37,520 bases of DNA, from the NCBI GenBank assembly GCA_013426785.1, contig JACDZI010000026.1, positions 1 through 37,520 of the forward strand, read 5' to 3'. Origin of the DNA: Rhodocyclaceae bacterium (GTDB lineage: Bacteria; Pseudomonadota; Gammaproteobacteria; Burkholderiales; Rhodocyclaceae). Below the pieces are notes generated by a model, which saw only the letters and a list, made by a program, of their open reading frames with translations, was not told the origin of the DNA and did no database searches. Below, one piece after another: positions 25,787 through 34,744 of the stretch. Each line of letters begins with the position of its first letter. Within the stretch, counting starts at the first letter, position 1. A program made the position numbers and the translations under genes.

Positions 25787-26750
25787 ACAGGGCAAGTGCC
25801 TTCAGGCTGGTGTGCAGGTGGTCGGGGCCATGCGCCTGGGCGATTTCGCTTCCCGGCAGGCGCAAGCCCCAGGCCAGTCCATCGGCTTCCGCATCGAGTA
25901 CCCAGCGGGCAAGTATCGACAAGCGGGTTTCGGCATCCATCCGTGGCGGCAGTGCATCCCAATCGAGCCACAGCGCCTGGGTGGCCGTACCGGCGAACTG
26001 CTTGGTCTGCAACGGGGCATCCGGCCCCTGGCGCGCCGCAGTTTTCCAGGCGACATGATGGGGTGGATCGCTCGGCTGGTGGCGACGCAGGCCGGCGAAA
26101 TCCTCGTCGCCGGTATCGCTGGACAGACGGCCGCCCTTCAGGTCGCCAAAAGTCGGCACTGGCGGGACGGCACTGGCGGGTTTGGGATAGATCAGGCAGG
26201 ACAGCGCCGGGGCCGTGTAGCTCCAGGTGCGGATCAGGCCGAGCGGCCAGACGGTCTCAATGGTGGCGCGCGGCATGGCCAGCCAGCCGCGTCGGGGTGC
26301 CCGCTGTGGGAGCAGCACGCGCGTGCTGCCCCTGGCCGGGATGTCGCTGCTCATGACGGCCTGGTCGGGCAGGGCGACCCGAAGCAGGCGGCGTGGGCGT
26401 GCGTCCGGGTTGTGCAGAATCAGGGGAAAGCGGGCAATGTCGCCCGCAAACACCGGCGCTGCGGCGCCGACGGTGATAGCAAGGCCCACCAGATTGCGGA
26501 AGGTATGCAGGATGGCGGTGACGCCCAATCCGGTCAGCAGGAAGACCAGCGCATAGCCAAGACTGAGGTTGTAGTTGATCGCGCCGATCAGCATGACGAT
26601 CAGCGAAACGGCGTAGAGCAGGCCGGCGCGGCTGGGCAGGATATAGACGCGCCGCTGGGAGAGCAGTACCGGCACGGGTTCGGGCGGGCGGGTACGCAGT
26701 GCCCAAGTGGCGAAGCGCTCGTTGAGCTTGCGGCGCAGCGCCTGCAGCAT
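25776..26750 (-). CDS. DUF58 domain protein
   Basis: This 324-residue protein has two N-terminal membrane helices (about 42-80) and a C-terminal DUF58 region with DEDFAGLRRHQPSDPPHHVA followed by WKTAARQG. DUF58 proteins partner MoxR AAA ATPases and transglutaminases, possibly as a vWA-like client-binding protein. A 24-bp repeat encodes AVPPVPTF (194-201) in the linker just before the DUF58 motif. It starts 2 bp after moxR and overlaps tgpA by 11 bp, so the genes are surely cotranscribed. Confidence 0.9.
   Translation of the reverse strand: MLQALRRKLNERFATWALRTRPPEPVPVLLSQRRVYILPSRAGLLYAVSLIVMLIGAINYNLSLGYALVFLLTGLGVTAILHTFRNLVGLAITVGAAAPVFAGDIARFPLILHNPDARPRRLLRVALPDQAVMSSDIPARGSTRVLLPQRAPRRGWLAMPRATIETVWPLGLIRTWSYTAPALSCLIYPKPASAVPPVPTFGDLKGGRLSSDTGDEDFAGLRRHQPSDPPHHVAWKTAARQGPDAPLQTKQFAGTATQALWLDWDALPPRMDAETRLSILARWVLDAEADGLAWGLRLPGSEIAQAHGPDHLHTSLKALALYGQ
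26148..26171 (-). repeat. 24-bp dispersed repeat inside the DUF58 gene, one mismatch
   Basis: It is in the sense orientation and encodes AVPPVPTF. The single change is a transition in the core. A second ACTGGCGGG (26172-26180) follows directly, a partial tandem echo of the unit. Confidence 0.85.
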
Positions 26751-26752
26751 TG

Positions 26753-27679
26753 CTAGGGAAGCGGTACCGCTTCGATCAGCGCCCGGGCAACTTCAGCGGC
26801 ACTGCGTTGCTCTCCGGCTGTCGGCAGGCGGTGCACGGCGACTGCGGGTAGCACGGCCTGCACATCTTCGGGGAGAACGTGGGTGCGCCCGTCCAGCAGT
26901 GCCCAGGCACGGGCGGCGGCGACCAGGCCCAGCCCGGCGCGCGGCGACAGGCCGGTTTTCCATTCCGGGGCGGTGCGGGTATGGGCGACCAGCGCCTGCA
27001 CATAATCGATCAGCGGCGGCGCGACACGCAAGCTGCTGGCACGGGACTGTTCGGCCAGCAGTGCATCCGGCGTGATGAGGGGGCGGGCTTCGGCGAGCAG
27101 GGCGCGGCGGTCGCGTCCTTCCAGCAGCGCGCGCTCGGCGGCGCGATCCGGATAGCCGAGTTCGATGCGCATCAGGAAGCGGTCGAGCTGCGATTCCGGC
27201 AGGGGAAAGGTGCCGATCTGGTAGGCAGGGTTCTGGGTGGCGATGACGAAGAAGGGATCGGGGAGGGGGCGGGTGGCGCCTTCGATGGTGACCTGGCGTT
27301 CTTCCATGGCTTCGAGCAGCGCGCTCTGGGCCTTGGGCGTCGCGCGGTTGATCTCGTCGGCCAGCACCACCTGGGTAAAGATCGGCCCGGGATGGAAACG
27401 GAACTCGCCACCAGTGCGGTCGAACACGGAAATGCCGAGGATGTCGGCCGGCAGCATGTCGCTGGTGAACTGGATGCGCTGGAAATCGAGGCCGAGCAGC
27501 CGGGCCAGCGTGTGGGCCAGGGTGGTCTTGCCAACGCCGGGCAAATCCTCGATCAACAGGTGGCCGCGTGCCAGCAGGCAGGACAGGGCGAGCCGCAGTT
27601 GACGGTCCTTGCCGAGAATGATCTGGTTGGCGGCAGCCAGTGCGGGAGCCAGCGGGTGGGATGCAGTGGTCGGGGGCAT
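26753..27679 (-). CDS. moxR: MoxR-family AAA+ ATPase
   Basis: The 308-residue AAA+ protein has Walker A GVGKTT (48-53) in EDLPGVGKTTLA, Walker B VVLADEINRATPKAQ with Asp-Glu at 108-109, sensor 1 ATQNP and a C-terminal helical lid with SPRAGLGLVAAARAWA. MoxR proteins act as chaperone-like ATPases for vWA or DUF58 partners. It is the first gene of the moxR-DUF58-tgpA-mltB operon. A TAGAAT element on the minus strand (27713-27718) lies upstream, without a clear -35 box. Confidence 0.94.
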   Translation of the reverse strand: MPPTTASHPLAPALAAANQIILGKDRQLRLALSCLLARGHLLIEDLPGVGKTTLAHTLARLLGLDFQRIQFTSDMLPADILGISVFDRTGGEFRFHPGPIFTQVVLADEINRATPKAQSALLEAMEERQVTIEGATRPLPDPFFVIATQNPAYQIGTFPLPESQLDRFLMRIELGYPDRAAERALLEGRDRRALLAEARPLITPDALLAEQSRASSLRVAPPLIDYVQALVAHTRTAPEWKTGLSPRAGLGLVAAARAWALLDGRTHVLPEDVQAVLPAVAVHRLPTAGEQRSAAEVARALIEAVPLP

Positions 27680-27751
27680 GGATAAAATAGGTGATAATGC
27701 GCTTCGTTGTCGATTCTAAGCGAAGCCTCCGCATTCATTTTCGGTGAATTC

Positions 27752-28675
27752 ATGACCATTGCCTTTATCACGCACCGCGATTGCCTGCTGCACGACATGG
27801 GCGCACATCACCCCGAGTGCCCGGAACGCATCGCGGCCATTCAGGATCGCCTCATCGCCGCCGGAATCGATATCTATCTTTGTTACTACGATGCTCCTCT
27901 CGCGGAGAATCAGCACCTGCGGCGCGCCCACCCCCAGAGTTACATCGACACGATTTTTTCCAGTGTGCCCGAACATGGCATCTACCACCTCGACCCGGAT
28001 ACCGCCATGTGTCCCGGCACCCTCAAGGCAGCGCTGCGAGCTGCCGGTGCGGGCGTGCTGGCGACCGACTTGGTGATGCGCAAGGAAGTGCCGGCGGCCT
28101 TCTGTGCGGTGCGTCCGCCGGGCCATCATGCCGAGCATGCCCGGGCGATGGGTTTCTGCTTTTTCAACAACATCGTGATTGCCGCTCGTCATGCACTCGA
28201 TGCCTGGGGACTGAGGCGCGTGGCGATCGTCGATTTCGATGTGCATCACGGCAATGGCACCGAGAACATCCTTGAACAAGACATGCGGACGCTGATGGTG
28301 AGCATCTTTCAGCATCCCTTCTATCCCTATTGCGGCGATGACGAACCGGCACCCAATATGTGCAATGTGCCGCTGCCGGCACGCTCGCGGGGCGATGCCT
28401 TCCGTGAGGTGGTGACGGAGATCTGGCTGCCGCGTTTGCGTGAGTTTGCGCCGGAAATGCTCTTCATCTCCGCCGGCTTTGATGCCCATTACGAAGACGA
28501 CATGGGCAACATGGGGCTGCTGGAATCCGATTATGCCTGGGTGACCGAACAGTTGCTGCAAATTGCCAAGGAATCGGCGCAGGGGCGCATTGTCTCGATA
28601 CTGGAAGGCGGCTATGTGATGTCGCCGCTGGCACGCAGCGTGACGGCCCACATCAAGGCGCTGGCCGAACTTTAA
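27752..28675 (+). CDS. Histone deacetylase-like amidohydrolase
   Basis: The arginase/deacetylase-fold zinc enzyme has RPPGHHA (121-127; His125-126), [10 protein letters not shown] with zinc ligands Asp163 and His165, SAGFDAH with the third zinc ligand and LEGGY. Bacterial members deacetylate small acetylated amines or acetoin-related substrates; the substrate here is unknown. The 307-residue start at 27752 is typical ([17 protein letters not shown]). A GATAAT element (27693-27698) may be its -10. It is divergent from moxR across a 72-bp spacer, and dapA follows 37 bp later. Confidence 0.92.
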   Translation: MTIAFITHRDCLLHDMGAHHPECPERIAAIQDRLIAAGIDIYLCYYDAPLAENQHLRRAHPQSYIDTIFSSVPEHGIYHLDPDTAMCPGTLKAALRAAGAGVLATDLVMRKEVPAAFCAVRPPGHHAEHARAMGFCFFNNIVIAARHALDAWGLRRVAIVDFDVHHGNGTENILEQDMRTLMVSIFQHPFYPYCGDDEPAPNMCNVPLPARSRGDAFREVVTEIWLPRLREFAPEMLFISAGFDAHYEDDMGNMGLLESDYAWVTEQLLQIAKESAQGRIVSILEGGYVMSPLARSVTAHIKALAEL

Positions 28676-28712
28676 GATCCTTTCCTCCATTTTTTCCGAC
28701 ATGAGTGCTTCC

Positions 28713-29591
28713 ATGATCCAAGGTTCCATTCCCGCCATCGTCACGCCCATGCTGGCAGATGGTGCGCTCGACCTGCCCGGACTGCGCCGCCTGCTCGACT
28801 GGCATATTGCCGAGGGCTCCGATGCCGTTGTCGTCGTTGGTACCACCGGCGAGTCGCCGACGGTCGATCTCGCCGAACACTGCACGCTGATCCGCGCTAC
28901 GGTCGAACATGTTGCTGGCCGCATTCCGGTGATTGCCGGCACCGGCGCGAACTCGACACGCGAGGCGATCGAACTCGCCATGTGCGCCAGGTCGGTGGGC
29001 TGCACGGCCCATCTGTCGGTCGTCCCCTACTACAACAAACCGACGCAGGAAGGCCTCTATCTACACTTCAGGGCGATTGCCGAGGCGGTCGACCTGCCCC
29101 TGATCCTTTACAACGTCCCTGGCCGCACGGTAGCCGACCTGTCGAACGACACTGCCCTGCGTCTGGCGCAGCTTCCCGGCATTGTCGGCATCAAGGATGC
29201 CACCGGCAACCTTGAGCGCGGCACGGACCTGATCAAGCGTGCCCCGCCTGGTTTCGCCATCTACAGTGGTGACGATGCCGCTGGCTTGGCGGTGGTGCTG
29301 CTCGGCGGGCATGGCGTGATTTCCGTCACCGCCAACGTGGCACCTAAATTGATGCACCAAATGATCGCCGCCGGCCGCACCGGCGACGTGAAGACCGCGC
29401 GGGCGATCAACGACCGCCTGCTCGGCTTGCACAAGCACCTGTTCTGCGAGGCGAATCCGATTCCGGTCAAGTGGGCTTGCGCCCGCATGGGCCTGGTCGA
29501 TGACGCCCTGCGCCTGCCCCTCACCCCGCTTTCCGGCGAATTCCATGCGCACCTGCTGGCAGCCATGAGCGATGCCGGCATCAATGTCTGA
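28713..29591 (+). CDS. dapA: 4-hydroxy-tetrahydrodipicolinate synthase
   Basis: DapA condenses pyruvate and aspartate semialdehyde in lysine and diaminopimelate synthesis. Key residues are Thr44-Thr45 (GTTGES), Tyr107 ([12 protein letters not shown]), Tyr133 (YNVPGRT) and Schiff-base Lys161 (VGIKDATG). The start [13 protein letters not shown] at 28713 gives 292 residues, the usual length; an ATG four codons upstream (28701) is possible. It is followed by bamC, as in many proteobacteria, and the two are probably cotranscribed. Confidence 0.96.
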   Translation: MIQGSIPAIVTPMLADGALDLPGLRRLLDWHIAEGSDAVVVVGTTGESPTVDLAEHCTLIRATVEHVAGRIPVIAGTGANSTREAIELAMCARSVGCTAHLSVVPYYNKPTQEGLYLHFRAIAEAVDLPLILYNVPGRTVADLSNDTALRLAQLPGIVGIKDATGNLERGTDLIKRAPPGFAIYSGDDAAGLAVVLLGGHGVISVTANVAPKLMHQMIAAGRTGDVKTARAINDRLLGLHKHLFCEANPIPVKWACARMGLVDDALRLPLTPLSGEFHAHLLAAMSDAGINV

Positions 29592-29601
29592 TTTCACCAA
29601 G

Positions 29602-30747
29602 ATGACCCAATCCTATCGTTTCCTTGCAACGGTGCTCGCCGCCGCGATGTTGGCTGCCTGTTCCGGCAACATCATTCCAGAATCGAAGAAGATCGAATAC
29701 AAGTCGGCCGGCAAGCTGCCCACGCTCGAAGTACCGCCTGACCTGACCCAGCCGGCGCGCGATGACCGCTACGCCGTGCCGGACATCAACCCGAAAAGCA
29801 GCGCGACCTATTCCGAATATGCCGGCGAGCGGCGCACCGGTGGTGGCACATCGACAGCCCCGCAAGTGCTGCCCAGTGTCGACAAGATGCGTATCGAGCG
29901 GTCTGGCACGCAGCGCTGGCTGGTGGCCAACGGTTCGCCGGAGCAGATCTGGCCGACGATCAAGGAGTTCTGGCAGGAGGTCGGATTTATCGTCGACGTC
30001 GAATTGCCTGAAGCCGGCGTGATGGAAACCGACTGGGCCGAAAACCGTGCCAAACTGCCACAGGACATCATTCGCGGTACGCTCGGCAAGGTGTTCGACA
30101 GTCTTTATTCGACACCGGAACGCGACAAGTTCCGCACCCGCCTGGAAAAGGGCGCCGAGCCGGGTACGACCGAGATCTACATCAGCCACCGCGGCATGTA
30201 CGAGATCTACGTGAATGAGGGTAAGTCAGATACCAAGTGGCAGCCGCGCCCCGCCGATCCCGAACTCGAGGCCGAAATGCTGCGCCGTCTGATGGTGCGC
30301 CTCGGTGTTGATGAATCGCGCGCCAAGACCATGCTCGCGGCCGAGTCGAAGCAGGAGCGCGCCAAGATGATGCGTGCCGCCGAAGGGGCCGGCACACTGA
30401 CCCTGCAAGAGTCCTTCGACCGGGCCTGGCGCCGCGTCGGCCTGTCACTAGACCGGGTCGGTTTCACCGTCGAAGACCGTGATCGTTCGCAAGGCCTCTA
30501 TTTTGTTCGCTACATCGATCCCGAGGCCGATCCCAAGAAGAAGACAGACCAGGGCTGGCTGTCCAAGCTGAATCCGATGAACGTGTTCAAGGGCAAGTCA
30601 GAGATCGACACCAAGGCCCAGTACCGCATCCACGTCACCAGCGAAGGCAACGACAGCAAGGTGCGCATCCTGACGCGTGAAGGCGGCATCGATAACTCCG
30701 ATACTGCCAGGAAGATTCTCAGCCTGCTCTATGAACAGTTGAAGTGA
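29602..30747 (+). CDS. bamC: Outer membrane assembly lipoprotein BamC
   Basis: BamC (NlpB) is an accessory lipoprotein of the BAM complex that inserts beta-barrel proteins. The signal peptide ends in a lipobox LAACSG, then comes an unstructured PPDLTQPARDDRYAVPDIN segment typical of BamC, and two helix-grip domains. I chose the ATG at 29602, giving a 20-residue signal; ATG at 29584 overlaps dapA and would add six residues. Length is 381. The last residues LLYEQLK and the stop are echoed 1.07 kb downstream just before the MBL gene, suggesting that something was inserted after bamC. Confidence 0.93.
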   Translation: MTQSYRFLATVLAAAMLAACSGNIIPESKKIEYKSAGKLPTLEVPPDLTQPARDDRYAVPDINPKSSATYSEYAGERRTGGGTSTAPQVLPSVDKMRIERSGTQRWLVANGSPEQIWPTIKEFWQEVGFIVDVELPEAGVMETDWAENRAKLPQDIIRGTLGKVFDSLYSTPERDKFRTRLEKGAEPGTTEIYISHRGMYEIYVNEGKSDTKWQPRPADPELEAEMLRRLMVRLGVDESRAKTMLAAESKQERAKMMRAAEGAGTLTLQESFDRAWRRVGLSLDRVGFTVEDRDRSQGLYFVRYIDPEADPKKKTDQGWLSKLNPMNVFKGKSEIDTKAQYRIHVTSEGNDSKVRILTREGGIDNSDTARKILSLLYEQLK

Positions 30748-30769
30748 AGTCTTGCATCGTCTTGGGTGG

Positions 30770-31441
30770 TCAGGAATGGCGGGGCTGATATTCCACTACT
30801 GCATTCCTGCCATCCGCACCGACTAGCGAACCGGTCAAATGACCTCCCGAAAGCTGTATTACGACATCCATGCTCTGAATTTGTCGGGTAATGTTGATCA
30901 TCCAGACGTTGTAGCGATCCGCATCAGCCGGATTGGCCTTGGAGGCGGCCATGGCTTTTTCCAATTCCGCGCCAATGCGGGTGAGGGTTGCATTGCTTGA
31001 AGTCGCGACGAGGACATTCCTTAGGTCGGGGTGGTTGTTGATCAGGTTCTCTAATTCCGCCCGTTTCGGGAAGTCGCCTGCGATCGTCACTTTTCCATCG
31101 GGTTGGTTCGCATTGATCGTCACGGTCGTATCGGCGGAAATTCCAAGCTGCCGCATGGCAAGCTTGAGTGCCGCTTCGGAACGTGTCAATGTTTCCTCGT
31201 AGGAGCCCATCCAAGCAGGAATGGATGGCAAATCGCCATTGGGAAGGAGTTTCGTGGGCTCCTCTCCCTGCCAAACGGCCCTCGTAATGGCTTCGTCGTC
31301 GATCGCCCTGGCTTCAGGGGACAAACTAATCCGGTCGCTGACCGCGGCTGTCGGCTCAAGATTTGCAGTTTGCTCAGTGGCCCGGTAAGTGTGCGCTACC
31401 GCGGCGACATGTGCCGGAGTTGATATGGATTGGGTGAACAT
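30770..31441 (-). CDS. Hypothetical protein with DRISLSPEAR motif
   Basis: I do not recognise a family. The 223-residue protein lacks a signal peptide or membrane segment. It has a polar N-terminal part with VSDRISLSPEARAI, a motif style seen in FlgM-like and other flagellum-associated or unstructured proteins, then a mixed alpha/beta region (LGISADTTVTINANQPDGKV, AELENLINNHPDLRNVLVA). The start at 31441 follows GAGGGAT; an upstream ATG would add six residues. It is convergent with bamC (22 bp) and points away from the MBL gene. It may be cargo of an insertion that split bamC from that gene. Confidence 0.7.
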   Translation of the reverse strand: MFTQSISTPAHVAAVAHTYRATEQTANLEPTAAVSDRISLSPEARAIDDEAITRAVWQGEEPTKLLPNGDLPSIPAWMGSYEETLTRSEAALKLAMRQLGISADTTVTINANQPDGKVTIAGDFPKRAELENLINNHPDLRNVLVATSSNATLTRIGAELEKAMAASKANPADADRYNVWMINITRQIQSMDVVIQLSGGHLTGSLVGADGRNAVVEYQPRHS

Positions 31442-31818
31442 GCGGATCCCTCGCTTCACGGACCGAAAAGGTGGCCCTATGCATGTGCGGGAAAAGCAGG
31501 TTTCATGCCGTTTATACTTTATTGCATTGAATCAATAAACTAAAGATACGATAAGCATGCGGGCCGGCAATAATGGCCGCTCATGCATTCCATGGGCGCT
31601 GCCAGACATAGGCGCCACGAAAGAACTCTGGTTATCTTTGACAAGGGTTGCATTACCTCGATATTTGCCCGGTACGTATCAATGGCGACGAGACTAAAAT
31701 CGCCGTCATCGACACGGTATCGGTAGCCAAGTGGGCACCCCCAACATGAAAATCGAAAAGAAACTGCATTTGTGAAACTGGATGCAGACTACAAAACCAT
31801 GATCTACGAATTGTTGAA
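31442..31818. other. Intergenic stretch with AT-rich hairpin and degraded coding remnant
   Basis: No intact gene is seen. TTTATTG (31518-31524) and CAATAAA (31533-31539) form a 7-bp stem in a distinctly AT-rich patch, perhaps the promoter region of the minus-strand gene. TTGACA (31638-31643) is a perfect -35 hexamer with only a poor TATTTG 18 bp on. From about 31648 the reading frames yield protein-like pieces in different frames (GDETKIAVIDTVSVAKWAPP; then [17 protein letters not shown] ending at 31822), as from a frameshifted, decayed gene. Confidence 0.4.
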
Positions 31819-32583
31819 GTGATCCGCTTTGCTTCTTTGGGCAGTGGCAGCAGGGGTAACGCCTTGCTGGTCGAGTCCGGCCGTACCCGTTTGCTGGTAG
31901 ATTGCGGTTTCGGTCCGCGCGAAGTGGCGTTGCGCTTGGCACGTGCCGGGGTCGAGCCCGAGTCCATAAATGCTGTTCTGGTGACCCATGAACATGCCGA
32001 CCACGTGGGTGGCGCAGCCAGTTGCGCGTCCCGCTTTGGCTGGAAGGTGCATGCCAGTCACGGTACGGCTGCGGCTGCCGGGCAACTGGCGGAGATGGCC
32101 GTGCGGCGCTTCGACAGCCATGCTCCGTTTGCCATTGGCGACCTCGAAGTGCATCCCTATCCGGTGCCGCACGATGCGCGCGAGCCGACGCAATTCGTGT
32201 TTTCCGATGGTGCCACCCGACTGGGGGTACTGACGGATGCCGGTACGGTCACGCCGCACATCGAGGCGATGCTGGCCGTCTGCATGGCGCTGGTGCTGGA
32301 ATGCAACCACGATGCTGACCTGCTGATGACAGGACGCTACCCGCCCTCGCTCAAGCAGCGCATCGCCGGCCAGTTCGGCCATCTTGATAACGGCATGGCG
32401 GCTGAACTGCTGCGCCGGATTGCCGGCGGGCATTTGCAGCATGTCGTTGCCGCCCATCTTTCCGAAGAAAACAATACGCCCGAACTGGCGCGTACTGCGC
32501 TGGCTACCGCCCTGGACTGCCAGCCGGAGTGGATCGGCATTGCCGATCAGGCGATGGGTTTCGACTGGCGGGAAATCAGGTAA
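31819..32583 (+). CDS. MBL-fold metallo-hydrolase (YycJ/WalJ-like)
   Basis: The metallo-beta-lactamase signature [10 protein letters not shown] is present, with later metal ligands in [14 protein letters not shown] and LECNHD. The 254-residue protein starts [20 protein letters not shown], typical of the YycJ-like group of cytosolic hydrolases. The start is a GTG at 31819, whose TGA-overlap (GTGA) joins it to a remnant sequence ending IYELLK. In related genomes, as I recall, this gene follows bamC directly. It is followed 5 bp later by rlmD. The substrate is unknown; nuclease activity has been reported for related proteins. Confidence 0.88.
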   Translation: MIRFASLGSGSRGNALLVESGRTRLLVDCGFGPREVALRLARAGVEPESINAVLVTHEHADHVGGAASCASRFGWKVHASHGTAAAAGQLAEMAVRRFDSHAPFAIGDLEVHPYPVPHDAREPTQFVFSDGATRLGVLTDAGTVTPHIEAMLAVCMALVLECNHDADLLMTGRYPPSLKQRIAGQFGHLDNGMAAELLRRIAGGHLQHVVAAHLSEENNTPELARTALATALDCQPEWIGIADQAMGFDWREIR

Positions 32584-32588
32584 GACCC

Positions 32589-33893
32589 ATGAATATCGCA
32601 ACGATTGAATCACTGGATCACGAAGGGCGCGGCGTCGCGCATGTCGAGGGCAAGGCCATCTTCATCGAGGGCGCATTGCCGGGCGAACAGGTGAGCTACA
32701 CCTCGTTTCGCCGCAAGCCCAGCTTCGAGAATGCGCGCGCCGATGCCATCCTCAAGGCATCCAGTCAGCGCGTGACGCCGCATTGCCCGCACTTCGGTGT
32801 TTGCGGTGGTTGCAGCATGCAGCATCTTGATCCGGTAGCGCAGGTAGCCGCCAAACAACGCGTGCTGGAGGATGCCTTCTGGCACATCGCGCGGATCAAG
32901 CCGGAGACGATCCTGCCCCCGATCATTGGCCCGGCCTGGGGTTACCGCCGCCGCGCCCGGTTGTCGGTACGCAAGATCGACAAGAAGGGTGGGGTACTGG
33001 TTGGTTTTCGCGAAAAGCGCAGCAGCTACGTGGCGGTGATGGATTCCTGCGCCGTCCTGCCAGCGCCGATTTCTGCCTTGCTCCGGAAGTTGGGCGAACT
33101 GGTTGGATCTCTGTCGATTCCTGATCGTGTGCCGCAGATCGAGGTAGCGGCGGGCGATACCCCGACAGCGCTGGTGTTGCGCATCCTCGAACCGCTGACG
33201 GGCGCGGATGAAGGCTTAGTGCGCGCATTCGCCGATTTGCATGGCGTGGTGATCTACCTGCAAACCGGTGGGCCCGATACTGCCACGCTGTTCCATCCGC
33301 CTGACGCACTGCAACCGGCCTATGAGTTGCCGGATTTCGGTGTCACCCTGCGGTTCCGGCCCACCGACTTCACCCAGGTGAATCACGACCTCAACCGCGT
33401 GCTGGTGCGGCGCGCCCTCGGTCTGCTTGATGTGCGGGCCGGCGAGCGCGTGGCCGACATGTTCTGTGGCTTGGGAAATTTCACCCTGCCGCTGGCGCGT
33501 TCGGGTGCGCATGTCGTCGGCGTCGAAGGCAGTGCGCCGCTGATCTCGCGCGCGAAGGAAAATGCTGCGGCGAACGGTCTGGCGGAGCGGATCGACTACT
33601 GCGTTGCTAACCTGTTCACGGTCACGCCGGAACAGTTGACCATCTGGGCCGGCCGGGGCCGCTTCGACAAGATGCTGATCGACCCGCCCCGCGAGGGGGC
33701 CGTCGAACTCGTCAAGTCGCTCGGCGCGAATGGCCCGGCGCGCATCGTCTATGTCTCATGCAGCCCGGCCACACTGGCACGCGATGCCGCCGTGCTGGTG
33801 CATGAGCAAGGCTATCGACTCGTCGCGGCCGGCATCGCCAACATGTTTCCGCACACCTCGCACGTCGAGTCGATCGCCCTGTTCCAGAAATGA
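32589..33893 (+). CDS. rlmD: 23S rRNA (uracil-1939-C5)-methyltransferase RlmD
   Basis: RlmD methylates U1939 of 23S rRNA using S-adenosylmethionine. A TRAM domain (1-55) is followed by [4Fe-4S] ligands Cys66, Cys72, Cys75 and Cys154, a SAM-binding region ([16 protein letters not shown]) and the catalytic [12 protein letters not shown]. The start at 32589 gives 434 residues; an upstream extension overlaps the MBL gene. A degenerate copy of the 24-bp repeat directly follows the Cys154 codon. A terminator hairpin and an exact repeat copy follow the stop. Confidence 0.95.
   Translation: MNIATIESLDHEGRGVAHVEGKAIFIEGALPGEQVSYTSFRRKPSFENARADAILKASSQRVTPHCPHFGVCGGCSMQHLDPVAQVAAKQRVLEDAFWHIARIKPETILPPIIGPAWGYRRRARLSVRKIDKKGGVLVGFREKRSSYVAVMDSCAVLPAPISALLRKLGELVGSLSIPDRVPQIEVAAGDTPTALVLRILEPLTGADEGLVRAFADLHGVVIYLQTGGPDTATLFHPPDALQPAYELPDFGVTLRFRPTDFTQVNHDLNRVLVRRALGLLDVRAGERVADMFCGLGNFTLPLARSGAHVVGVEGSAPLISRAKENAAANGLAERIDYCVANLFTVTPEQLTIWAGRGRFDKMLIDPPREGAVELVKSLGANGPARIVYVSCSPATLARDAAVLVHEQGYRLVAAGIANMFPHTSHVESIALFQK
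33051..33074 (+). repeat. Degenerate 24-bp repeat-like sequence in rlmD
   Basis: Three mismatches separate it from consensus. It encodes AVLPAPIS (155-162), starting right after the fourth Fe-S cysteine. The family normally has Cys-x-Val-Leu here, so the match may be partly coincidental. Confidence 0.45.
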
Positions 33894-33919
33894 AAAACGG
33901 CGGCCTGAGCCACCGTTTT
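33894..33919. terminator. Terminator hairpin after rlmD
   Basis: AAAACGG (33894-33900) pairs with CCGTTTT (33913-33919), with an inner GGC/GCC stem and a CTGA loop. The flanking A and T runs allow termination in both directions between convergent rlmD and the BI-1 gene. A 24-bp repeat follows at the next base. Confidence 0.7.
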
Positions 33920-33943
33920 GCCGTCCCGCCAGCGCCGACTTTT
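33920..33943 (+). repeat. 24-bp dispersed repeat, exact copy, between convergent genes
   Basis: This exact copy begins directly after the rlmD terminator and ends at the base before the stop codon (33944-33946) of the minus-strand BI-1 gene. Confidence 0.92.
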
Positions 33944-34633
33944 TCAGTCACGCTCGCCGGTGAAGGCCATCAGCAGGTTGAGCAGGCTGACGAACACGTT
34001 ATAAACATCCAGATAGACCGCCAGCGTGGCAGTGATGTAGTTGATTTCGCCGCCCTGCACGATGCGGTTGATGTCGTAGAGAATGTAGGCGGAGAAGATC
34101 ACCACCGCCAGGGCCGAAATCGCCAGTGACAGCGCGGGGATCTGGAAGAAAATGTTGGCCAGTGCGGCGACGAGGATCAGGATCACGCCGGCGAACAGGA
34201 ACTTGCCCAGATTGGAGAAATCCCGTTTCGAGGTGGCAGCGACGCCAGCCAGTGCGAAGAAGATTGCACCGGTGCCGCCGGCCGCCATGGCAATCAGGCT
34301 GCCGCCGTTGTTGAAGCCCAGGGCGACTTGCAGGATGCGCGACAGCATCAGGCCCATGAAGAAGGTGAAGCCGAGCAGCAGGACGACGCCCATGGCGCTG
34401 TTCTTGGTCTTCTCGATGCCCCACATGAAGCCGAAGGCAATGCCGAGGAACAGCAGGAAACTCATCAACGGGCTGCCGGCCATGAACGAGAAGTTCATCT
34501 GGATGCCGAGCAGGGCACCGAGCACGGTCGGCACCATCGACAGCGCGAGCAGCGCGTAGGTGTTGCGCAGGACACGGTTCTGGCTGCCGACATCGGTGCC
34601 GGCGGTCTGTTGGGCAATCTGGAACGGTTGCAT
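33944..34633 (-). CDS. Bax inhibitor-1/YccA family membrane protein
   Basis: This 229-residue protein has seven hydrophobic segments and ends with the BI-1 signature ILYDINRIVQGG and YITATLAVYLDVYNVFVSLL. Members are related to calcium-leak channels (BsYetJ) and to E. coli YccA, a modulator of FtsH. The N-terminus MQPFQIAQQTAG fits the family; the ATG at 34633 is preceded by AAGGGA, and a 21-residue longer start is unlikely. Its stop codon abuts an exact 24-bp repeat. It is downstream of typA on the same strand by 111 bp. Confidence 0.93.
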   Translation of the reverse strand: MQPFQIAQQTAGTDVGSQNRVLRNTYALLALSMVPTVLGALLGIQMNFSFMAGSPLMSFLLFLGIAFGFMWGIEKTKNSAMGVVLLLGFTFFMGLMLSRILQVALGFNNGGSLIAMAAGGTGAIFFALAGVAATSKRDFSNLGKFLFAGVILILVAALANIFFQIPALSLAISALAVVIFSAYILYDINRIVQGGEINYITATLAVYLDVYNVFVSLLNLLMAFTGERD

Positions 34634-34744
34634 GTTTTCCCTTTCTTTGTCAAACAAGGTAAGACTGAGACTAGCGGAACCTGGTGAAAGTTTCAATCGT
34701 CACGGCTGTGGAAATATAGGCGAACCGTGCGGTTTCAAGCCGGG

